Assembly: GCA_947172415.1 (NCBI GenBank)
Contig: OX359194.1
Location: 3,224,001-3,288,000, forward strand
From: Chondrosia reniformis
Taxonomy: Eukaryota > Porifera > Demospongiae > Chondrillida > Chondrillidae
DNA length: 64,000 bases
Direction of reading: 5' to 3'
The notes beneath the pieces were generated by a model. That model searched no databases, was not told the DNA's origin, and saw only the letters and a program-made list of their open reading frames with translations. Shown piece by piece: positions 47,617 to 57,639 of the stretch. The stretch's first letter is position 1, and each line of letters opens with the position of its first letter. Made by a program: the position numbers and the translations under genes.

Positions 47617-48202
47617 TGTATTCTGCTGAACTAAGTGTCACTATTAGCTATTCTGCTTTAACTAAGTGTCTCTATAGGCTATTCTGCTGTAACTAAGTGT
47701 CACTATAGGCTATTCTGTTTTAACTGAGAATCTCTATAGGCTATTCTGCTGTAACTAAGTGTCTCTATAGGCTATTCTGCTTTAACCAAGTGTCTCTATT
47801 GGCTGTTCTGTTGTAACTAAGAGTCTCTATAGGCTATTTTGCTTTAACTACGTGTCTCTATAGGTTATTCTGCTGTAAGTAAGTGTCTCTATAGGCTATT
47901 CGGCTTTAACTAAGTGTCTCTATAGGTTATTCTGCTGTAAGTAAGTGTCTCTATGGGCTATTCTGCTTTAACTAAGTGTCTCTATAGGTTATTCTGCTGT
48001 AAGTAAGTGTCTCTATAGGCTATTCGGCTTTAACCAAGTGTCTCTATAGGCTGTTCTGTTGTAGCTAAGAGTCTCTATAGGCTATTTTGCTTTAACTACG
48101 TGTCTCTATAGGCTACTCTGCTGTAACTAAGTGTCTCTATAGGCTATTCTGCTGTAACTAAGAGTCTCTATGGGCTATTCTGCTTTAACTAAGAGTCTCT
48201 GT
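47617..48202. repeat. 31-bp minisatellite, unit 3
   Basis: Same repeat and order of variants as units 1 and 2. Confidence 0.9.
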
Positions 48203-48282
48203 AACCAACAGTCTGCAAAGAGGAGTGATGTTCACTCTAAAGACAAGGTGTGATTGTCATAGTGTGTGTTCACACTAAAATT

Positions 48283-48561
48283 TTAACAGTGCTGTTTCAA
48301 CTCTTCTAATCGTTTCTTCGCTTTATCGTAAGTATTTAGCAACGTGATACAAGTAAAGCAAATGTAATCACCAGCACGAAAGAGGGGTTCTATGAATGAA
48401 AAATTTGGGATCAGGAGATTCTCCAGTACAATGGACTTGATAATTTCACGTACAGTCTCTGCAGAGTTCCCTGAAAGTACAAGCCTCTTCTTCTCAGACA
48501 AGCTTGACACTGTCAATTTGGGGCAAATGTGGCATTCATAGGGTTGCAAATCGACTTGCAT
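48283..48561 (-). CDS. Zinc-finger-like small protein, unit 3
   Basis: Identical in translation to the copies in units 1 and 2. Confidence 0.5.
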   Translation of the reverse strand: MQVDLQPYECHICPKLTVSSLSEKKRLVLSGNSAETVREIIKSIVLENLLIPNFSFIEPLFRAGDYICFTCITLLNTYDKAKKRLEELKQHC

Positions 48562-49589
48562 GGCTTTATTTACTTAGGTGTTTGCTGCGTAAAAAAGATA
48601 CTTGACTTCACTAGAAGGCTTACTTACCCCATAAGCATATTTGTAGGTGACAATTTGTGATCTAGAGTGTTACTGTAGATGCATGGGTGGAAATGGTTTT
48701 GGTGAGAAATGTGTCATACCACTGTTCTGACAAAATGATGTAATAGCAAAATGGAGGAAGAACCGTCACAAGCTGAACTCTCTGCCACCTCCATATTGAC
48801 TGCAGCACTGGTGACCTTGTATTCCCAGGCCCACCAATGAATCAATAGCAGCCACTTCTGCAAAGTCAGTTTGGATCTGATGAAAAAGCTGCCCTCCCTT
48901 ATTAATTTGGTATTTTTGCAACTTGGACATCTTCATCTATTAATTTAACATACACTAATTATGTCATTATTAATCTTAACATTTACCTCTTTTAGAATTT
49001 TCAATGTTTATTGTATTAAGCACTGCATTTTATAAAATTACAAACTGAATCCATCTTTAATGTCTCTTCGAGGACCCCAGTCCATATAAATGCTGTAATT
49101 ACTGCAAGTCATAGTGCCAGCTAGCAACCTTTTTGATTGAAACCAACTAATCAAATCATCACTTGAGCAAAAAGCCACTTTTCCTATTTCTATAAAAGAC
49201 ATTTTCAAATCGCCGAAATAAACTGCCTTAATTTATTGCATCAGAATTTAATTACGCATACGAATCAAATCAAACAGATGAAAATATTGGAAGTTAAATC
49301 GATCAGTACTTAATACGTAAATTAGGCATTTATTCCTTTATTACGAAGGCTTATACAATAATAGCATAATTGTCTTATATGTACCTATGTAATAGTTGCG
49401 CAATTACGATTACATCACGCTAGATTTTGTGACTTAAAATAGTAACAATTTCACAATAAATTTTATATATTATTACAAAAATAAGTATAAACAGTTTTTT
49501 TCACATCAATTCTTGCTAGTTGATCCCTTCTCAAAGCCCGTAACTTTATAAAGCTTTGAAAATTCTATATTTTATGCTTATTGAAATTT

Positions 49590-50761
49590 TTGTATATTAA
49601 CTGCACAGTAGTTTCATCTGAAAATATGCAATTGGAAAAGCTGTCTCCTAAGTTTTCTTTGGCCCATGCCAAGTATTTTGCTTCTCTAATCATCTGGCAA
49701 TAGGCACTGCTTTGCCAAGTCCAACCTAGTTCCCTTTGACATTTCCAAAGCTGATTCTCTAGAGAGTATCTTCTGTAGTACGGTACCAGTCAGTAAAAAG
49801 TTTTACGGGTTGTACACAGGTACACGCCTTGGTTAGCATGCGGGTTTGCTACGGGTTTACAACTGGTTTACCCGTTGCGCTTTAGTTTCAAAACGGGTTG
49901 TATATGTACGCCTTCACCCGTCGCTCTATAGATGTGTTAAAAGAAAGATATTGACACTCACAGAATTCAAATCATTATTTTATAGTGTTACAATTGCTCG
50001 CTGGTGTGAAACTTTTGTAAAAGGAGATCAATCATGAGTCTGAGTCTGAGCTTGGTTTACGATTAATAGATCCTGTTGTTTTGCTGAGCCTTAGAACGAT
50101 TTTAAAAAAGAATTCTCTACTTTACTTATGGTGAATACACCATTTAAACTACTTACGTACAACAACAATAAATCCAAACACTAAAGGTAACGCTATACAA
50201 ATTTACACTTCGTTAAAATTCCATTCGATTTACTTAACGCTAACTTTTCAAACCACTATAAAAATTCCTCACATTAAAAACTCGAAGAGCTTGTGTGCAG
50301 GTAAACTTTAGAACGGGTTTTCATAACAGTCGAGCATACGGTTTGTGAACAGGTTTGCAATGGGTAGGTACGTGTACAGGTACGGGCGTTGACGGTTCAC
50401 TTTTTACTGACTGGTGCCGTACTTTGATTGTTGTTTCATCATCATCTTCCATTCTTGAATCAACCTTTTCCTTGGTTTCATCAGTTATTTTAGATTTTCG
50501 TCCTGAGCCTTCCCTCCTGGAAATCAAATTAGTTGCTTCATACTTTTTTAGGAATTCCCAAATACCTTGCCTAGTAAATAGCAGATTTTCATCACGTAAT
50601 AGCTTTGCTGTAGTTGGCACTTTAAAGCCTTCTCTCCACATTGAAACAATTTTTTGGTGTTTATAGGTACTGTACTTCGACATCGTGTTTAAGCTTTTAC
50701 TAAAATTGAATTCACTTATCGATAAGGTGTTATACAAACCGTTAATTGTTAAGTATGCCAT
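49590..50761 (-). pseudogene. Tc1/mariner relic with MITE (49781-50419), unit 3
   Basis: As in the other units. The two substitutions seen between units 2 and 3 (TTTTACGGG and TACACAGG here) lie in this MITE. Confidence 0.8.
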
Positions 50762-50782
50762 TTGCGTGAGAATGTAGGCGTA

Positions 50783-51009
50783 TCAAAACTTCGGAGGAAG
50801 CTTCGTAGCTTCAAAACTTCGTAAGAGCTTGGAAAAACTTTGCAAGCTTACCCACAAATGTCGACACCGGTAATGAGCACCAGAGTTGGAAAAGCAATTT
50901 CTTACGGTCTTCAAAAGATGGAGTCGATCTGATATAAAATAAATATACCTCTCTTCTCTAGCAAAAGGGTAACAAGTCTTGTAAGTAACAGACGAATTCA
51001 AAGCTGAAT
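50783..51009 (-). pseudogene. P-element-like fragment, unit 3
   Basis: Identical in translation to units 1 and 2. Confidence 0.55.
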
Positions 51010-51218
51010 GAAGCTGGAAAAATTTTCTGTTACTTTTGGCACCATCATAACAGAATTAGAATACTTTGAAGCTGAGCTGTTCCAGATGTTAGGCTGTTGA
51101 TCCTATTATACATATGGCAAACTGACATCACTTCAAGCTGTATTATGCACACATACAGAAAGCTGTATATACCTGTTGTTGCAAAGTGAGCAACAGAAAA
51201 TGTTTTTCCTGAAAAGAT

Positions 51219-52188
51219 ACTCTGTACCATCAGAAAGAACATCTGCTTAGCAACTGGAAATGCTACTCCCTCAGATTCTAGGCTTTTCAAGTCTTCCTCA
51301 ATAGAAGTTAAATATGTTTTCAAAAGCATCGCTGGCTGTCTTCCTAAAGCGCCCCCGCCACATATACGCATCTAAGTGTGATGGCAATTGAGGAGCACGG
51401 CAACCTTTCATTCGTTTAAATTTTCTCCTAACCTGAGACCAGTAACATTACACGTGTTGGGTGTTGACCCCTGTAGTTGGTTCTACAAAATGCAGTGAAT
51501 GGTTCACTGTTGAATGGGATGCCGCATTACGTAAGGAACTGACACTGCTATAGGCTTTCCACTGATCAGCTTTCACAGTGGTCCCAGGGTTAACGTGTGA
51601 CTGTATAATGGGTAGCAATGTCTGAGCCCGTCTGTCAGGAACTATTTCCATGTATCCTAGTGCAGGTTGGGTCGAGGTGTCTACCATGCCAAAAACCCAA
51701 ACTTCTCTACTGGTAGCCCTACCCCTATGATGTTTTGACTTATGCCGAAATAAGCTCTCGTCTATCTGCACAATTTTATTGGAGCCTTCAAGTTGTATGT
51801 TGGTATATACATGCTTTCTACAGCAAATATGTCTCAGCCATCCATAAACATCAATGGCTGCATCGATGGAAACCTCAGTGTCTATTTTGGCGTGGGATAC
51901 AGGGTCTTGACGAGCCCAGAAGAACATCAGTAGAAGCCACTTTTGTAGACTTAACCTGGATTTATCAAAAAACTGTCTTTTCTTATAGTGGATGACATCA
52001 ATTGCATTACAGGATTCTGTATTGCAGGATATTATAACAAGGAGAGTGTTTTCATAAATTACGTACAGTAGGTAGAATGGGCTATGTTTGACTCCATACA
52101 GAACAATTAACAAAGGATTACACTTAGGTCTTACAGAGACATTTGGAGGTGGGGTAGTACGAGGTAACACTAGATTGTCCTTAGACAT
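51219..52188 (-). pseudogene. Merlin transposase, unit 3
   Basis: Same 246-aa frame and the same stop at the third catalytic position. Confidence 0.85.
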
Positions 52189-52614
52189 ACTAGCTACTTT
52201 ATGCTTAAACTTGATTCTAAATTAGAGGCAATGTTATGTCTTAGACTGTAAAGGGGGATTACCTATGGATGGAATTTGTCATTTTAAGAATAGGTTCTTT
52301 GGATAGATATCACTAGTTGCAATGTTACTTTTTTAATTAATTAATGGACTAACCTTATCAACAGCTCTCAAGTCAAACTTGTGTTGCTTGACTAAGTACT
52401 TAACCATCTCAAGGGGACCCTGGAATTGCACTTACTGGGTATGTTGACGGGCTTAATTGCTGATGACATAAAAGGGGAATTAATCATGTGTTACCACAAT
52501 TGAATCACTATTTTAACCCATCACCAGTCGTGTTACCATTTTTCGCAATACCGTTTACAGTCGTGAACCCAACATTACCAGTCGCTTTATTTGAGATAAA
52601 ATACTATAAGTTTA

Positions 52615-52815
52615 CTAGCAAATGTTAGTTATGCTTATAGATAGTTCATTTCTAAAGTTACAGTCAATTTTCATCTCAAACTTTGACACAGATTGGAAAA
52701 TCCAATCTCTTCTTCCTTGAAAGGTCACCTTCGACAGTTCCCTCAATTTCTTCCCTTTTGGCTTCTTCTTCTTCTTCATCTCGTCTTTCAGCAGCTTAAC
52801 TGCTTTTTCATAGGT
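52615..52815 (-). CDS. Lysine-rich exon crossing the array's right edge
   Basis: After an acceptor (TTATATACAG) the frame reads TYEKAVKLLKDEM, a lysine run, GKKLRELSKVTFQGRRDWIF, QSVSKFEMK and stops at 52615. The first 129 nt are in single-copy sequence. The rest, from QSVSK on, is the terminal sequence of unit 3, so the duplication breakpoint cuts this exon. Units 1 and 2 carry only its 3' part. No family is recognised, and a GT donor (CAATCTGTGTC) near 52688 could end the exon before the array. Confidence 0.45.
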   Translation of the reverse strand, partial: TYEKAVKLLKDEMKKKKKPKGKKLRELSKVTFQGRRDWIFQSVSKFEMKIDCNFRNELSISITNIC

Positions 52816-53328
52816 CTGTATATAATTATAGTATATACATATATGAAATGAATCATATATATAAATGCTGCATACACACAAAACACCATAGAGTAATGAC
52901 ATACAAAGTAAACATGATATCTGATTGTATCTAAAGTAATATTAGTTTATGTATGGACAATCCAATCCAATGACATCCTTACTCTAATAATCTGATCAGG
53001 TGACTAGTCTCCCTTTGCAGCACTTGGACGGTGGAGTGCCCTGTGCTACAATCCAAGCAAATAGCGATTCACCAATAGCGAATCCAGTTTCGGAAGTGAA
53101 GCTAATTCCATAGACAAAATATACTGTATTCATTCATACGAAACTTCGCAACTGCTTATAAAAAAATGCAAACGTCAGTGACACAGATTAACAATTTATA
53201 TTGTATAGCTACATGCATGTCTATATATATAGGGAGTCCAAAGTGGTCTAATCTTCTTGAATATTTGTGGCTTTTGAAAAGGCTGGCAGTAAATCTTATA
53301 TAATCTAACCTACTAAAGTATCCTTTTC
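52816..53328. other. Single-copy flank without a supported gene
   Basis: Contains TA-rich simple stretches (52800-52870) and no convincing frame. The upstream partner of the lysine-rich exon was not found. Confidence 0.45.
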
Positions 53329-53911
53329 TCAACAAATATGATATTTAAGACATACAAAATTGTGTGAAGATAAACTTGGGCTAAAACATGTGTGGTTGTT
53401 GTATGGGTGGTAGTCTGCTAATATATTTGGGTGCATAGCATTTGTTGCCTCTAAATGATATGTGTGATAATGGAAAAAAAAGTTTTCTTGCATGCGATTA
53501 AGGATAAAAATGTATTCCTCTATAGAACAAACATAAATTGCAGCTAAGGTGGCAAATCCTGGAATACTTTCTACTATTGTGTCAATGAGGACATCTCCAA
53601 TCCTATAGTGTGTACCCTGGTAATTCACCTGTGTTAGTCTTCAAAAAATAAAAATATATATCTAATATTGTCTGTATGATAATAAAATGTTCTGTTTAAT
53701 AAACTCATATATATACCTGTTAATTTGGCTTTCTTCATTTAATTCCTTTTTTTCTGCTGTCTCACCCACCGTGACTACAGTAACTACATACAATTCAAGC
53801 ATAGCATGTCACCATTTGTACATATGGAGAAGTGATTATGTCGGATGTACATATATCATACCTTTGCCATAGCTAGTTTTCTGTCTAGGAAAATTACAGG
53901 AGTTAAGCATC
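53329..53911 (-). CDS. Three 3' exons of an unassigned gene (transposon-associated type)
   Basis: Exons 53862-53911, 53717-53783 and 53329-53638 join in matching phases (1, 2) and end in TGA. The joined reading is LNSCNFPRQKTSYGKV, TVVTVGETAEKKELNEE and VNYQGTHYRIGDVLIDTIVE, then FATLAAIYVCSIEEYIFIL, HYHTYHLEAT and FVCLKYHIC. The pattern V-N-x-x-x-Y-x-x-G-x-V ... A-x-I-x-x-I-Y-V ... F-V-C-L-K-Y is one I associate with the C-terminal region of large uncharacterised proteins repeated in sponge and cnidarian genomes, often near transposons. That link is from memory. Upstream exons may lie beyond the MITE at 54056. Confidence 0.55.
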
Positions 53912-54057
53912 CTGTAACACATAAACTTCTGATGCCTTTTGCCATTTTCAATGGAAGGTTGGTGTAATTGCCTATTATACATAAAATTCTTTTAAAAAGC
54001 TGTGTTTGGCCTCAAAGTGCAAGTTTTCTTCTTGTGCCCTTGTTCACAGAATATATA

Positions 54058-54507
54058 CAGTGTAACCCGGATAATCCACCCCCGCTTAATACGCCAAACT
54101 GCCTAATTCACATGAGTTCGTATAGAACGAATTTATTTGCATACTAGATGTATCTATGTAATCCGCCAACCTCCAAATGTGCCATCCGCCATTATTTTCT
54201 CGCCTCAATTGCACATTTAAAGGTGTTTTCCACCTTCGTAATCCACTGCTTTCGTCAAGATTTTAATCGTATGAAGTAAATCTTAGAGATGGCCTCTAAG
54301 CGTTCCAAAACTGACTTGAAAATCACCCGATATGTGACTATTAGAGGAAAAATTCGACAGCAACGCAGGAGCAAATATTGTTCATCGTTTTATTTAGCTG
54401 GTTATAAATAGTATTGCGTAATCAGGATATTTGGCTAATCTGCCAAACTCGATATTCCGCCAAAAAAGTGCTTGAACGAATTGTGGTGGATTATCAGGGT
54501 TACACTG
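54058..54507. mobile_element. Pogo-type MITE
   Basis: Inverted ends CAGTGTAACCCGGATAATCC and (right, read inward) CAGTGTAACCCTGATAATCC with TA flanks at 54056-54057 and 54508-54509. Near each end a second inverted motif (CGCCAAACTG / CTGCCAAACTC) occurs. There is no long open frame. A different subfamily from the one at 932-1429. Confidence 0.75.
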
Positions 54508-54639
54508 TACAAGGAAACAAATCCACATGCATGCAGCTTTGTATTTACCATTGCAGGTGTAACATCAACACCTTTCGTTTGATTGACATCCCTTTAAACC
54601 CCACTAACACCTTTTATGATTATACCCAGTGTTCATGAA

Positions 54640-54875
54640 CACCCTATTTGTTACTGTGCTAGCCAGCTGGTGCCACCAGAGGTCCATCCATTATAATACC
54701 ATATCTGATCTGCACCTTCCTCTCCTCAGCAACAGCTCCTTCTGGTACCTCCAGATGAGTGATGTCATCACTCTCCACCGATCTGTCCCATTCCGGTTCC
54801 AAACTGAACCTTCCTACAGTTTGGTCTACTTCAAGAGACTGTATCCAACTCCCTCAGTTGACTGTCGGTGAGGGG
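54640..54875 (-). pseudogene. ZU5-domain relic
   Basis: The minus-strand frame reads FSLEPEWDRSVESDD then HLEVPEGAVAEERKVQIRYG and IIMDGPLVAPAG before a stop. L-x-V-P-x-G-A-V-x-E-x-x-x-V-x-I is the ZU5 core seen in ankyrins, UNC5 and ZO-1 and abundant in sponges. The C-terminal half of the domain is missing and an upstream stop closes the frame at SLLK, so it is a lone decayed exon. Confidence 0.6.
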
Positions 54876-54998
54876 TTTTATTGTTGGAATAAAAACCTGC
54901 AATGAGGGAGATGTATAATCTTCCCCAGCATGCACCCTCTCAGTAATATATCTATATATACCTTATGTACAGTGTAATAGTAACAAATGGAAAATATA

Positions 54999-55260
54999 TT
55001 ATATTGAATAGCAGTATGAACATTGCATGGCAACATTAATCATATCCAGTATATCAGACAAGACAACTGCATATGCACCTTGCATTTGGCCAACGATACT
55101 TTCTCTCATAAAAAGTTCTCCTGCACCTTGCCCGGTACATTGAGGTCTTGCAAAATCAATGAAATCTGCAGGAGTTAAAATATAGAGCAATACTACAATA
55201 ATAAATATATAATAGCAATATATCATGTATACCTTGCTATCATCAATTGTTTTACATAGT
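54999..55260 (-). CDS. Possible two-exon 3' end of an unrecognised gene
   Basis: Exon 54999-55168 follows a good acceptor (TTTAACTCCTGCAG) and reads FIDFARPQCTGQGAGELFMR and ESIVGQMQGAYAVVLSDILD to a TAA at 54999. A preceding piece, LCKTIDDSK before GTATAC at about 55233, could be the upstream exon. An alternative frame of the same exon (ISLILQDLNVPGKVQENFL) is also suggestive but stops at once. No family is assigned. Confidence 0.35.
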
Positions 55261-55399
55261 AATTTGTATGTACACACACTCTGTGCTGTAGCTAGGGCTT
55301 TGGGTAGTTATGACTCCTTTCACAGTAGCTGTGATATAGCTAGCTTACCTAGCTTGTTAGCTAAATGTGCACCTTTTGCCTCTGGTCACCTTCCCAAAT

Positions 55400-55790
55400 G
55401 CAGCATTGTTTGTCTCCATACCTGACCAAGCACTAGTACCCTTTATACATGAAGTCTTTCCTGATGGACACAGATTTCAACAAGATAACGACCCCAGATA
55501 CTGTTTGCAGTATGCAAAGAGGTTTTACGCAGAGAAAGGCATCAACTGTGGTGGCCAACACCACCTGAATCACCAGATTTAAACCCCATTGATAACTTAT
55601 GGCATGAAATGAAGGTGCATATACGAAAAGTAAAGCCCCAATCAAAACGGGAACTAATATTTAGAATAACGGAATTTGGGAGGAGGTATCCGTAGAAAAG
55701 TGCAAAAGGTATTATGTCACAATGGTGGGAAATTTACCCACATGTAATGTATCAGCTTTGCAAAATTACTGTGGTCAAATTGCAACTATT
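55400..55790 (+). pseudogene. Tc1/mariner transposase relic, C-terminal part
   Basis: The frame LVPFIHEVFPDGHRFQQDND holds the second catalytic aspartate (Q-Q-D-N-D). After a shift come WWPTPPESPDLNPIDNLWHE with the third acid region and MKVHIRKVKPQSKRELI. It belongs to the same broad family as the relics at 14 and 61 kb. The N-terminal two thirds are absent. Confidence 0.8.
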
Positions 55791-55858
55791 ATGAGACTCC
55801 TACTTAACCTAATTTTTCAGTGATATGTCAAGTGGCGCATTAGCTATCGGGCCATAGA

Positions 55859-56060
55859 TTGGCTTTTAAAAGTGCTGTATGCATTTTTGTGTACTTGGTA
55901 AAGAACAATCATTTCTTAAAGAAACAGGTACCAACATATCTACCCAAAAGTTTGGAAGGTTTGTTACAATCTATGAATTTTAGCAAAGATTTTACTTTAC
56001 AAACAAAAGCCTTAACTGAGAACCTTGATACTAAGGCAAAGGAGTATCTAGCTTGGACAA
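55859..56060 (+). pseudogene. Unassigned coding-like stretch before a LINE insertion
   Basis: The frame reads KKQVPTYLPKSLEGLLQSMN and FSKDFTLQTKALTENL. It breaks off where LINE-like sequence begins. It may be an upstream part of the gene whose C-terminus lies at 56805-57359, split by the insertion. This is inference. Confidence 0.3.
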
Positions 56061-56069
56061 CCCTCAGTC

Positions 56070-56560
56070 AGTCATGTTTTCCCTTCTTTGGGTTTTTAGC
56101 CAGAAGCCTCGGCTTTGCCTCCTTCCGGCAGCAGCAGACTAGTGCACGTCGGGCCAAAGTTGACCGTCATAATAGGAGGGAGTACCTCCATACACCAATC
56201 CACCACTACTTTCCAGAGGTTGACAGGCAAGGACTGGGACAGGACTACTTATCATCCAGGCCCCAATCCCTCAACAGATAGATGTTTCCTCAATATCCTT
56301 ACAGCCGAACAGAGAACAGTTCTCTGCATGACTTTCATCACTTCTACTGCACCTTTTGACAGCTTTGGAATTCCCCTAAGGTCCTCCAGAAGGGTATTCA
56401 CAGTCCCCAAAGCTCCAATTATCATCAGGAACACCTTAATTCGGTAGCCCCTAAATTGTATCCTCATCTCAGCCGCCAGCTTCTGGTACTTTTGGAACTT
56501 CTCTTGCCATCTTCCATTAAGATTGCTGTCAGTAGAAACTGACATTTGAGCGCTATAATG
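56070..56560 (-). mobile_element. LINE-like fragment, C-terminal coding region
   Basis: Minus-strand frame from 56545: SNLNGRWQEKFQKYQKLAAE, RIKVFLMIIGALGTV and MQRTVLCSAVRILRKHLSVE. The K-V-x-x-x-I-I-G-A-L-G-T motif followed by R-I-L-R-K is the usual ending of non-LTR retrotransposon polyproteins in many invertebrates (from memory). The 5' end is truncated, as usual for LINE insertions, and further breaks lie downstream. Confidence 0.7.
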
Positions 56561-56610
56561 GACTGCTTGGTAAATTTAGCAATAATAAAAGAAGTATAGA
56601 AATTTAATTT

Positions 56611-57359
56611 ATGTGCAAGTTTTTAGCTATTTCTCACAGTAGTAATTCAGTAATTTCAGAGGTCTTTTCAAATTTAAGTGAAGATCTAGACCCTCTCCTA
56701 AATTTGCAAAGTGGCAATGATAATGAAAGTGAAGCAAAGAGCCTTTGCGAAGCTTCACTAGATACTTTCAAAGCCAGTTACAGACATTTTGTGTCATAAC
56801 ATAGTTGCTTCCCAAAAAAAGTATCTTAGACTTATCTTTACTCGTTTCTGTTTACACTCTACTTTTCCCAAATCTCAGCATTTCATCAGATCAATTACCG
56901 TCAATGTGTAAAAAATTTACACATATCTCTATTGGCTCACTTTGGTATGGATCAAAGTTTTTAGGGAAACGTTGTGGCTCTCCATACATTAATACATCTT
57001 TGGCCGAAGAGGATGGTACTATTAATACAAGTACATACATTTTGTATTCTGGTAAAGTCCAATACTATTTTCAGCACTCCTTTACAACTTCAAGTCATGA
57101 AACTGTTAGTGTCACATTTGCAGTTGTACAGTGGTATAATGCCACATCCACAAATAATAAATCATATCTCCGTCCATTAATAGAATTCTCCTCTAGCAAC
57201 CTGATGCCTGGTGGTCCTACCTTGTTCACACCTATCCAACGCATTGCAAGTTTAATTGCAGTTGGTATGAATCATTCCCTCAAGCCTTCCAATCCCTTGG
57301 AAAACGTTGGCATTCCATTGTTAATGCCTTATACTTTATCCAATTACATAATGAATTAA
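56611..57359 (+). pseudogene. C-terminal domain of a repeat-associated sponge protein
   Basis: Two frames in a row: 56611-56799 (ISEVFSNLSEDLDPLLNLQS) and 56805-57359 (SLWYGSKFLGKRCGSPYINT, ILYSGKVQYYFQHSF, FAVVQWYNATS and GGPTLFTPIQRIASLI). The order (surface change, G-x-V-x-Y-F, V-x-W-Y, F-x-P-V/I-Q-R-I) is that of a C-terminal domain repeated in many sponge and cnidarian proteins of unknown function. A frame change separates the two parts, so the gene is probably broken. Confidence 0.5.
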
Positions 57360-57635
57360 CTGCTTGCCATGTGAACAATTTATTAAATTACACTATTTAA
57401 ATTTTGTTTACATAAGGTAACAACTGTATTCTTATGAAATGTAAAGTATATATTCCTTGAATTCAGTAAAGTTCATCTTTAAGTTACACAAGTTTACATG
57501 ACACTTATACTTTGTAAAGCTAACAATATATTTATGAAATTGAAGGCCTTTCCTAAAGATAGTAAATTTAAATATTAAGGTGCATTTACATGACACTTAG
57601 ATTTTGTGAAAGTAATAGTATATTTATGAAATTGA
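57360..57635. repeat. AT-rich stretch with a duplicated 55-bp segment
   Basis: TTTACATGACACTTATACTT ... ATATTTATGAAATTGA occurs at about 57492-57547 and again at 57586-57636. The LINE-like insertion begins right after the second copy. Confidence 0.6.
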
Positions 57636-57639
57636 GAGG

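Larger units (their letters stand above)
41139..52686. repeat. Tandem segmental duplication, unit 3 (11,548 bp)
   Basis: Almost identical to unit 2. Differences I could see are one C fewer in the homopolymer at about 44537 and two substitutions near 49802 and 49817. It ends at AAACTTTGAC/ACAGATTGG, where unique flanking sequence begins, so 52686/52687 is the right edge of the array. Confidence 0.92.

Noticed and set aside
55859-56447. 140- and 110-codon plus-strand frames
   Set aside because: Their second half is the reverse strand of a LINE-like coding fragment.
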